A DNA stretch of 59,526 nucleotides from Bacteroidota bacterium (GTDB lineage: Bacteria > Bacteroidota > Bacteroidia > Chitinophagales > Chitinophagaceae): positions 1 through 59,526 of the forward strand of contig JAUZOD010000020.1 in assembly GCA_030706635.1 (NCBI GenBank). Reading direction: 5' to 3'. This document shows, piece after piece, positions 53,091 through 59,526 of this stretch. The first letter of the stretch is position 1; each line of letters opens with the position of its first letter. Below the pieces are notes generated by a model. The model did not search any database. It was not told the DNA's origin and saw nothing but the letters and a program-made list of their open reading frames with translations. The position numbers were made by a program, and so were the translations under genes.

Positions 53091-53348
53091 ATGGTTTCGC
53101 CTATGACACTCTTTACCCCGGAGGATCTTTTGCGGTATTTGTATAAAGAGTCTTCCCACGAATTAACTATAGCCATAGAAAGGGCTCTAAAGGAAGACTT
53201 TACACTCCGTGAACGTCTGAATGAGCTAAAAGTATCTGTTAATCAAATAGATGCAGATAAGAAGCTGGTGGCTCCCCGTATGGAGGTTGTTTTTAAAGTA
53301 CTTCAGTATGCCCGTGAAACGGCTACGGAAGCGGCCTCTCACAGCTGA
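53091..53348 (+). CDS. small conserved protein of unknown function
   Basis: The 85-residue protein is mainly helical: LLRYLYKESSHELTIAIERA then LKEDFTLRERLNELK, followed by a short linker ending APRMEVVFKVLQYARETA. Proteins with the 'sPR...vl.YAR' end occur widely in Bacteroidota next to housekeeping genes, without known function. No signal peptide is present. An in-frame ATG four codons later (53103) could also be the start. Confidence 0.75.
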   Translation: MVSPMTLFTPEDLLRYLYKESSHELTIAIERALKEDFTLRERLNELKVSVNQIDADKKLVAPRMEVVFKVLQYARETATEAASHS

Positions 53349-53389
53349 CTTGTTCACCCCTGCTTTTCCCTTAATTTCGGGTTTTATAA

Positions 53390-54037
53390 ATGACCCGGAA
53401 ACAGCGTTACGATTTTGTTATTGCCTGGTTCAGCGAACACGCGCCTGAGGCAGAAACAGAACTCATTTACGACAGTCCCTTTCAATTGCTGGTATCGGTT
53501 ATCCTGTCTGCGCAATGCACAGATAAGCGTGTAAACCTGACGACACCCGCCATTTTCTCCCGTTTCCCAAATCCGGAATCCCTCGCCAAAGCGGAATTCG
53601 ACGAGCTCTTCCCCTACATTAAAAGCATCTCTTACCCCAACAACAAAACCAAACACCTGATCGGCATGGCAAAAATGCTGGTAAAGGATTTTCATGGCCA
53701 GGTACCGCTTACAGTTGCTGAGCTTATCCGGCTACCCGGTGTAGGCAGAAAAACCGCTAACGTGATCACGTCGGTGGTAGACGGGCAGCCGAATATGGCC
53801 GTGGATACCCACGTGTTCCGGGTGTCCGCACGTATCGGTCTTACCATCGGAGCCAAAAGCCCCCTGGCCGCCGAAAAACAACTTATTCAATTTATTCCGA
53901 CAGAACTGATTCACAAGGCGCACCACTGGCTGATCCTGCACGGGCGCTATGTTTGTGTGGCGAGAAATCCGAAATGCGGGATCTGCGGATTAAAACCGGC
54001 TTGTAAGTACTATCAGAAGAATTTTAATGGTGGATAG
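53390..54037 (+). CDS. nth: endonuclease III
   Basis: This 215-residue base-excision repair enzyme is a DNA glycosylase/AP lyase for oxidised pyrimidines. VSVILSAQCTDKRVN, the helix-hairpin-helix LPGVGRKTANVITS (Lys120-like catalytic Lys in GRKTAN), and VDTHVFRVSARIGLT with the catalytic Asp are all present. The 4Fe-4S cluster Cys are in CVARNPKCGICGLKPAC. The last codons (AAT GGT GGA) and the TAG stop lie in a fold-back repeat arm. Confidence 0.96.
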   Translation: MTRKQRYDFVIAWFSEHAPEAETELIYDSPFQLLVSVILSAQCTDKRVNLTTPAIFSRFPNPESLAKAEFDELFPYIKSISYPNNKTKHLIGMAKMLVKDFHGQVPLTVAELIRLPGVGRKTANVITSVVDGQPNMAVDTHVFRVSARIGLTIGAKSPLAAEKQLIQFIPTELIHKAHHWLILHGRYVCVARNPKCGICGLKPACKYYQKNFNGG

Positions 54038-54117
54038 TATATAGTGGATGGTATATGGACCTAATGTACCGTCCCACCAAGAATTTCCATCCACCATCCA
54101 CCATATACCATCCACCC
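54027..54117. repeat. fold-back heptad element R10
   Basis: The left arm (54027-54059, GGTGGATAGTATATAGTGG) and right arm (54087-54117, CCATCCACCATCCACC then ATATACC) pair over most of their length. The left arm includes the nth stop TAG (54035-54037). The core is divergent, with GAATTTCC as the only familiar part. It ends 20 bases before the next start. Confidence 0.85.
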
Positions 54118-54137
54118 ATTCTCCTGATTAAACACCC

Positions 54138-56456
54138 ATGGACTACCGAACTACCTTCCGCTCCTTCATCAACAGTCACTATCTGAGTGAGGGGATCCGC
54201 ATTACCATAGGGCTTACCCTGCCTGCGCTGATCGGAGCCTGGCTGCATCAGGAAGCCATAGGCATTACCATGTCGCTGGGTGCGAGCTGCGTCATCATGG
54301 TTGACAATGCCGGCCCGGTTCATCACCGCCGCAATGCCATGCTCATTTGCACGCTCGTCATTTTTATTGTGGCCCTCCTGACCGGGTTTATCGCTGTTTC
54401 CACAGCCGGCACCGGTATGCTGATCGCGGTATTTTGTTTCCTGTTTCCGATGATCGGCGTATACGGGGCACGCGCCGGGTCCATTGGCCTGGCGGCTTTA
54501 TTCATCATGGTGTTGAATCTGGAAGAGCGTATCCAGGGCTGGAATGTGCTGCTCAATGCAGCCTATGTTGCCTTCGGCGCAATCTGGTACACACTGCTCA
54601 GCCTCTCGCTTTACAGTTTTCGTCCTTTTAAAGTCACGCAACAGGCGCTGGGGGATTGTATCCAGTCCACCGCAGAATATCTGCTCGCACGATCCGCTTT
54701 CTATAATAAAAATCCGGACTTCGATCAAATCTATTCACACCTGATTGATAAGCAGGCGGAAATTCATGAAAAGCAGAACCTGGTGAGGGAACTGCTTTTC
54801 AAGAGTCGCGATATCGTAAAAGAAACCACCAATACGGGCCGCGTTTTACTGCTCATCTTTCTGGACATCATCGATCTCTTCGAACGCGTAATGAGTACGC
54901 AGCCTGACTATAGACTCCTTCATCAATACTTTGATGAATCCGGAATACTCGGAAAATTCAAGTCCCTTCTCCTGGTTGTTTCGGAAGAACTGAATGAAAC
55001 AGGCATTGCGGTGAAAAGCGGGAGACCGTATTCCTTAAATGAACGGATGGAGATCATGCTGCGGGAATTGAAAGACGATTTTGACCAGCTGCGGGATGAT
55101 AAAAGAAATGCATCCAATGTGGAGGGGTTTATTGCCATGCGGAACGTGCTGGATGGATTGGAAGAAATTGTTTCCCGCCTGATCACCATTCAGCAGTACA
55201 GTTCATACGATCTGAAAGTAAATAAAAGCGATCTGGGGGAAGTGGATTACGACCGCTTCGTAACCCACCAGGATATCGACTGGAAACTGCTGATTGATAA
55301 TGTCAACTGGAAGTCCAACAGCTTTCGTCATGCGGTGCGCGTTTGTGTAGCCACAACCACCGGATTCATCGTTTCCCAATTTTTCCCCCTCGGGCACAGT
55401 TACTGGATATTGTTAACCATCATTGTGATCCTGAAACCCACTTACGGCCTCACCAGGAAGCGGAATTATGACCGGGTGCTGGGAACCATTGCCGGCGCCG
55501 CCATCGCCGCGCTGATACTCTACTTTATAAAAGACCGGCAGGTGATTTTTGGTTTCATGATTCTGCTCATGATCCTGGCGTATAGTTTTATGCGTTTGAA
55601 ATATCTGGTTTTTGTTACACTGATGACGCCCTATATCCTGATCCTGTTTTACCTGCTTAATCCGCATGATTTCAGAAACGTGGTGGGCGACCGGTTGCTG
55701 GATACGGCCATCGGATCGGGGATTGCCTTTCTGAGCAATGCTTTTATCGCCCCCGCATGGGCGAGAGAGGAGTTTACATCCTACCTCATGCAGATGATAC
55801 AGGCAAACAAGAATTATTTCCGTGACGTGGCAGTTTCTTTTGTTGGCAGGGACGTGGGGATTGTCCAATATAAATATTCACGTAAAATGGCTTATGTGGC
55901 GCTCGCCAATGTAACGGATGCCCTGAACAGAATGCTGTCTGAGCCAAAAAGGAAACAAAAGAATGCGACGGACTTTCACCAGTTCGTCGTGCTTAATTAT
56001 ATGCTGGCTTCGCATACCGCGACGCTCGCTTCTTATGCCAGGCGGGGAGATCCGATACCCCGGGATAAGGACTATCAGTCCGTGATAGATGCCGTGCTCG
56101 GCATTTTGTCGAAGGCCTGCCATCTGCTCGTTCGGGATTCCACCCGCCTGGAAATAAAACCGGAAGGGATTAATAGATCGTCCGGAACGGAACAGGTTCC
56201 GGATGATCTGACACTGCCGGGGAAATCTTCAGGGCAGGAGCCTGTTCCGAAAGAAGCTGCCGCCAAAGATGGATTACGGAAAATGAATGACCGGGTAACC
56301 GCTATGATACAGAAACGCAAGGCGGAACTGGAACAGGGCATCCTGGAAAGCCCCACCCGCAGACAGCTGACCCTGGTAAAATCCGTGAACGACCAGTTTA
56401 ATTTCATCACAAAAATCTCTGAAGATCTGCTTAAGGTGGCGGGCAAGTGGAAATAA
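54138..56456 (+). CDS. FUSC family membrane protein (YccS/YhfK-like)
   Basis: The 772-residue protein has two membrane halves: about six helices in residues 20-150 (IGLTLPALIGAW, CTLVIFIVALLTGFIAVS) and again at about 415-540 (AVRVCVATTTGFIVSQF, SYWILLTIIVILKPTYG, YDRVLGTIAGAAIAALIL). Large soluble helical domains lie between and after them. This is the FUSC pattern (fusaric-acid-resistance-like/YccS), with LKPTYGLTRKRNYDRVLGT as the typical motif. The substrate is unknown; aromatic acid efflux is known for some relatives. Repeat elements flank it on both sides. Confidence 0.88.
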   Translation: MDYRTTFRSFINSHYLSEGIRITIGLTLPALIGAWLHQEAIGITMSLGASCVIMVDNAGPVHHRRNAMLICTLVIFIVALLTGFIAVSTAGTGMLIAVFCFLFPMIGVYGARAGSIGLAALFIMVLNLEERIQGWNVLLNAAYVAFGAIWYTLLSLSLYSFRPFKVTQQALGDCIQSTAEYLLARSAFYNKNPDFDQIYSHLIDKQAEIHEKQNLVRELLFKSRDIVKETTNTGRVLLLIFLDIIDLFERVMSTQPDYRLLHQYFDESGILGKFKSLLLVVSEELNETGIAVKSGRPYSLNERMEIMLRELKDDFDQLRDDKRNASNVEGFIAMRNVLDGLEEIVSRLITIQQYSSYDLKVNKSDLGEVDYDRFVTHQDIDWKLLIDNVNWKSNSFRHAVRVCVATTTGFIVSQFFPLGHSYWILLTIIVILKPTYGLTRKRNYDRVLGTIAGAAIAALILYFIKDRQVIFGFMILLMILAYSFMRLKYLVFVTLMTPYILILFYLLNPHDFRNVVGDRLLDTAIGSGIAFLSNAFIAPAWAREEFTSYLMQMIQANKNYFRDVAVSFVGRDVGIVQYKYSRKMAYVALANVTDALNRMLSEPKRKQKNATDFHQFVVLNYMLASHTATLASYARRGDPIPRDKDYQSVIDAVLGILSKACHLLVRDSTRLEIKPEGINRSSGTEQVPDDLTLPGKSSGQEPVPKEAAAKDGLRKMNDRVTAMIQKRKAELEQGILESPTRRQLTLVKSVNDQFNFITKISEDLLKVAGKWK

Positions 56457-56493
56457 GCCCATTATTTTCGTAATTTGTAACCCCGTTTGAATT

Positions 56494-56622
56494 GTTGATG
56501 GTTGGTAGTTGATGGTTGATGGGCTTTACGTGTAAATTAGCACGTAGAAAAAGCCGCTCTCCCATTGGAGAATTTCGCCTGAAGTCCATCAACCATCAAC
56601 CATCAACTATCAACCATCAACC
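56494..56622. repeat. fold-back heptad element R11
   Basis: The left arm (56494-56523, GTTGATGG and GTTGGTAG units) pairs with the right arm (56582-56622), which has one extra unit and one mismatch. The long core (about 58 bases) is similar to R12: GTGTAAATTAGCAC, then TCTCCCATTGGAGAATTTC. It ends 7 bases before the next ATG. Confidence 0.9.
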
Positions 56623-56629
56623 AAAAAAA

Positions 56630-57655
56630 ATGAAAAGAAGAAATTTTATTAAACACAGCACACTCGCTGCAGGAGGAACACTGATTATGCATAACTTATT
56701 CGCTGCAAAAAAAGAGAAAGTATATGGTTATAATGGCATGACCTATACCCTGGATACTTCCTGGTCTAAAGCCAATGCCAAGGATCTTCCGGTGAACGAT
56801 TGCCATGAAATGGTTCAGGACAGCAGGGGCCGGATCATCCTGCTGACCAATGAAACAAAAAACAATATCCTGATCTACAATACAGACGGAAAAGTATTGG
56901 ACAACTGGGGCCATCTGTTCCCGGGAGCCCACGGACTGACCCTGCATAACGAAAACGGGACAGAATTTCTATATATAACCGATACGGTTAAACACCAGGT
57001 GTATAAAACCACGATGGATGGAAAGGTGTTGCTGACGATCGATCCTCCGTTGGATGCGGGCATCTACAGCAAGACCGAGGAATTTGTGCCTACGGAAACG
57101 GTGATCGATGCCGAAGGGGACATTTTTATTGCCGACGGATACGGCGCACAATATGTTTTGCGGTACGACCGAAACGGAAAATTGAAGCATTATTTTGGCG
57201 GTCGCGGAGAAGGCGATACCCACCTGGATAATGCTCATGGCATCTGCTTTGACACGCGGAACAATCTGCATTCGCTGCTGGTGACAGACAGAACCAGGAA
57301 TTGCTTCAAACGGTTTGATACAGACGGCAAATTGCTGGAGGTGATCAAACTTCCTGGTGCCTGTGTGTGCCGGCCGGTGATCAAGGACGATCATCTGTAT
57401 GCAGCCGTGCTTCGCTCGCCCAATCTGGATGCCGTCGGAACAGGGTTCGTTACCATCCTCGACAAACACAATAAGGTAGTCAGCAATATTGGCGGAAGCG
57501 AGCCGCAATATGTGGATGGCGTTCTGCAACCGATGAGCCAGACAGATAAGATCTTTGTACATCCTCATGACGTGTGCATTGACCGCGATGATAATATCTA
57601 TGTAGCCCAGTGGGCGTCCGGGAAGGTTTATCCTTACAAATTGACCAGAGCGTAG
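56630..57655 (+). CDS. NHL-repeat beta-propeller protein with Tat-like signal
   Basis: The 341-residue protein starts MKRRNFIKHSTLAAGGT, a twin-arginine (RRxF) export signal. Beta-propeller repeats of NHL type follow: DGKVLDNWGHLFPGAHGLTL, FIADGYGAQYVLRYDRNGKL, HLDNAHGICFDTRNN, FVHPHDVCIDRDDNIYVAQW. Relatives are annotated as peptidylglycine monooxygenase-like or 6-bladed propellers, but the copper-enzyme domains are not present here. It is probably periplasmic. The start at 56630 is the first after the repeat element; the longer frame reads repeat DNA ([12 protein letters not shown]). Confidence 0.85.
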   Translation: MKRRNFIKHSTLAAGGTLIMHNLFAAKKEKVYGYNGMTYTLDTSWSKANAKDLPVNDCHEMVQDSRGRIILLTNETKNNILIYNTDGKVLDNWGHLFPGAHGLTLHNENGTEFLYITDTVKHQVYKTTMDGKVLLTIDPPLDAGIYSKTEEFVPTETVIDAEGDIFIADGYGAQYVLRYDRNGKLKHYFGGRGEGDTHLDNAHGICFDTRNNLHSLLVTDRTRNCFKRFDTDGKLLEVIKLPGACVCRPVIKDDHLYAAVLRSPNLDAVGTGFVTILDKHNKVVSNIGGSEPQYVDGVLQPMSQTDKIFVHPHDVCIDRDDNIYVAQWASGKVYPYKLTRA

Positions 57656-57659
57656 GAAA

Positions 57660-57780
57660 GGTTGATGGTTTATGGTTGATAGTTGATGGATCTTATGTGT
57701 AAGTTAATACAGAGAAAGGCCGTTCTCCCGTTGGAGAGTTTCACTGAAGTCCATCAACTATCAACCATAAACCATCAACC
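57660..57780. repeat. fold-back heptad element R12
   Basis: The arms at 57660-57690 and 57750-57780 are perfect 31-base inverted copies, including a unique TTTATGG unit found in both arms and nowhere else in the family. The core resembles R11 (TCTCCCGTTGGAGAGTTTC). It begins 5 bases after the NHL gene stop and ends 31 bases before the next start. Confidence 0.92.
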
Positions 57781-57811
57781 TTTCGTGGTCTAACAATAAA
57801 ACCATGACAAA

Positions 57812-58849
57812 ATGGACGTGTTAAAAGAACTTCACGATTGGGCCGTAGGTTTTTTCAGCCTGGATGATGTGACCAGGATCGTAAAATCCGGCGATTACCG
57901 GGTGCTGCTGACCTTCAAAGGGTTCATGGCAGTGGTCGGTCCTCTTTTCCCGATCGTTTTGTTCCTGGAGATCCTGGTGGGTTTGATCAGCCGCAAATTC
58001 AAAGCGCTGAATTATAAAGTACCCTTTTTCTCCTACCTGCTGAACCTGGCCATCGGGAAATTTATTTCCATCACGGCCGTTATATTTTGTATCGGTCTTT
58101 TTGAAAAATACGCCATCATCAAAATCGGGTTCACCTGGTACTGGTTCATCTATGGCTATATTGTGTGGGAGCTGGGACATTTTTTTTATCACTATTTCGG
58201 CCACAAGGTTCGTTTATTCTGGTGTTTGCACTCTACGCATCATGCTCCGCAAACCATGAACCTCTCCGTTTCTTATGCCCACTTCTTTCTCGAAGGCGCT
58301 TATGCGGATGTGATCAGGACCACCACCTGTATTTTACTGGGCGTGCCGCCGCTCATGCTGGCCGCTATCATGTTTATTGATGGATTCTGGGGAGGGTTTA
58401 TTCATATCGGCGAAGGCATGGTGAAGAATTCCCGGCTGGGTCCCCTGGAGAATATCATTCTTACTCCTTCCCATCACCGGGTTCATCATGGCAGGAATCC
58501 GCTTTATATGGACACCAACTTCTGCAACCTGCTGCCCATCTGGGACCGCGTATTCCACACTTACCAGCCGGAAAAGCAAGACGTACCTGTGGACTATGGC
58601 ATCACGCGAAAAATGATTCCCAACAGTTTTATGGATGCTTATTTCGGCGAGTTTGTTTTGCTGGCCAAAGATGTTGCCAGGGCGCCAGGCATTAAAAATA
58701 AATTATTGTATATCGTTATGCCACCCGGCTGGAGCCATACCGGTGAACATAAAACAGCGTATAAGGTCAGAAAAGAATTCCTGGAGAAAATGGAACACGG
58801 CAATGGTGAAACTGCGAGGAATGAGTTGCTGGTTGAACCCCAGGCATGA
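57812..58849 (+). CDS. sterol desaturase / fatty acid hydroxylase family membrane protein
   Basis: The 345-residue protein has four or more hydrophobic segments and the three histidine clusters of the di-iron fatty-acid-hydroxylase superfamily: HFFYHYFGHK near residue 130, HSTHHAP near 148 and HHRVHHGRN near 228. Such enzymes hydroxylate or desaturate lipids. In Bacteroidota these proteins may act on sphingolipids, ornithine lipids or carotenoid-like compounds. The particular substrate is not evident. It stands alone in its direction before korA. Confidence 0.9.
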   Translation: MDVLKELHDWAVGFFSLDDVTRIVKSGDYRVLLTFKGFMAVVGPLFPIVLFLEILVGLISRKFKALNYKVPFFSYLLNLAIGKFISITAVIFCIGLFEKYAIIKIGFTWYWFIYGYIVWELGHFFYHYFGHKVRLFWCLHSTHHAPQTMNLSVSYAHFFLEGAYADVIRTTTCILLGVPPLMLAAIMFIDGFWGGFIHIGEGMVKNSRLGPLENIILTPSHHRVHHGRNPLYMDTNFCNLLPIWDRVFHTYQPEKQDVPVDYGITRKMIPNSFMDAYFGEFVLLAKDVARAPGIKNKLLYIVMPPGWSHTGEHKTAYKVRKEFLEKMEHGNGETARNELLVEPQA

Positions 58850-58852
58850 CGG

Positions 58853-58883
58853 TGAAAATAAAACCGGCGGGCAAATCTGCCGG
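58853..58883 (-). terminator. possible terminator of korA
   Basis: CCGGCGG (58864-58870) and CTGCCGG (58877-58883) form a G+C-rich stem with one G-T pair. On the minus strand it is followed by TTTTATTTT. It sits between the convergent sterol-desaturase-like gene and korA. Confidence 0.5.
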
Positions 58884-58890
58884 GATGCCC

Positions 58891-59526
58891 TTAATTTTCC
58901 AGCATCTCCCTCATCTTCAACAGCAGCTCCGACCTGGTGAATGGGATTCCCATGATCTTATTGTATCCGGCAGCATTGATAAAATACTGATCGCGGATGA
59001 TCTTAATGAGCTGACCATTATTGAGTTCGGGGATAAGCACCTGTTCATAACTTTCCAGTATATGACCCAGATTCCGGGGGAAGGGCCTGAGATAACGGAG
59101 ATGCGCATGCGCTACAGCAAGGCCTTCTTTTTGTAATTCCGCAACGGCCGTTTTGATAGATCCATACGTACTTCCCCAGCCCAGCACGAGCAGTTTGCCT
59201 TTCTCCGGACCACTGTCGAGTTTCTGAAGGGGAATATGTTCAGCCACCTTATCTACTTTCTCCTGACGAAGTTTCACCATCAGCTGATGGTTCTCCGGAT
59301 CGTAGCTCACATTGCCCGTGATATTTTGTTTTTCAAGTCCGCCGATGCGGTGTTCCAGTCCCGGCGTACCCGGAATGGCCCAGGGCCGCACGCCTCTTTC
59401 ATCCCTTAAATAGGGCTGCAGCTTGTCCTCTCCATCGCCAAGATCCGTTTTGAAATGAACATCAATCGGATGCAGGTGCTCTTCGTCAGGAAATTTCCAT
59501 GGCTCGGAGCCGTTGGCAATATATCC
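58891..59526 (-). CDS. korA: 2-oxoacid:ferredoxin oxidoreductase alpha subunit, C-terminal part (partial)
   Basis: The frame is open to the window edge, giving the last 211 residues. They match the C-terminal portion of KorA-type subunits, which oxidise 2-oxoglutarate (or another 2-oxoacid) to acyl-CoA with ferredoxin. YIANGSEPWKFP and RPWAIPGTPGLEHRIGGLEK are characteristic, then LLVLGWGSTYGSIKTAVAEL, HLRYLRPFPRNL and VLIPELNNGQLIKIIRDQYF from the domain that binds the partner subunit. The gene starts beyond the window, so the GTG at 59391 is not the start. korB would be expected just downstream but is not here, because the convergent gene follows. Substrate is inferred from the family. Confidence 0.9.
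   Translation of the reverse strand, partial: GYIANGSEPWKFPDEEHLHPIDVHFKTDLGDGEDKLQPYLRDERGVRPWAIPGTPGLEHRIGGLEKQNITGNVSYDPENHQLMVKLRQEKVDKVAEHIPLQKLDSGPEKGKLLVLGWGSTYGSIKTAVAELQKEGLAVAHAHLRYLRPFPRNLGHILESYEQVLIPELNNGQLIKIIRDQYFINAAGYNKIMGIPFTRSELLLKMREMLEN

Noticed and set aside
56630-57655. Peptidylglycine monooxygenase activity for the NHL-repeat protein
   Set aside because: Only the propeller is present; the copper-binding monooxygenase domains are missing.

Overview
This window looks like a chromosomal segment from a Bacteroidota bacterium, most likely a relative of the Chitinophagaceae. The evidence is gene content: gliding-motility genes gldA and gldH, the Bat aerotolerance genes, the long form of IspG, the eno-divIC pair, Bacteroidota-type outer-membrane proteins and a TAnnTTTG promoter match. 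It holds 56 intact or window-edge coding genes plus one truncated gene remnant. I found no rRNA, tRNA, transposase, phage or CRISPR locus.

Layout. 0.2-6.4 kb: fused isobutyryl-CoA mutase (icmF), two small stress-type genes, a DUF72 protein, a lipoprotein amidase and a DJ-1/PfpI protein. 6.4-14.8 kb: an MGH1-like glycosidase, a sugar-kinase/RapZ-C fusion, twin outer-membrane proteins, an A+T-rich NAD-kinase-like/SPFH pair and a MurU-like nucleotidyltransferase. 14.8-22.7 kb: nadB, a lipoprotein, galM/galK (divergent), an outer-membrane surface-antigen protein and ispG. 22.7-33.3 kb: BatC-like and BatB genes, an OXA-type beta-lactamase, dusB, a CPBP protease, cdsA-psd (phosphatidylethanolamine synthesis), a HAD phosphatase, an SDR and batD. 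33.4-45 kb: a two-component system, gldH, yicC, a pseudouridine synthase, lpxD, a CarboxypepD-like protein, an epimerase, hydroxyacyl-CoA dehydrogenase, ridA, kbl, and an ECF sigma/anti-sigma/outer-membrane operon. 46-59.5 kb: L,D-transpeptidase, acs, a sugar transporter, gldA-eno-divIC, nth, a FUSC membrane protein, an NHL-repeat protein, a sterol-desaturase-like enzyme, and the C-terminal part of korA cut by the window edge.

The most unusual feature is a family of intergenic fold-back elements, all between 27.96 and 57.78 kb. Each has two inverted arms built from degenerate 7-base units (GTTGACR, GTTGATGG-type or TATATGGTGGATGG-type) around a core of about 30-60 bases that is partly conserved and directional. 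Arms match within a copy but differ between copies. Several copies carry the stop codon of the neighbouring gene, and several end a few bases before the next start codon. Two relatives stand out: 13 perfect GTTGACA units just upstream of acs, and a copy read in frame inside the anti-sigma gene. I do not recognise a described family that matches all these properties.

Other points of interest are the kinase/RapZ-C fusion beside peptidoglycan-recycling-like genes, the NAD-kinase-like/SPFH cassette, and a Bat locus that is split, with a BatC-like gene that appears to start at CTG.
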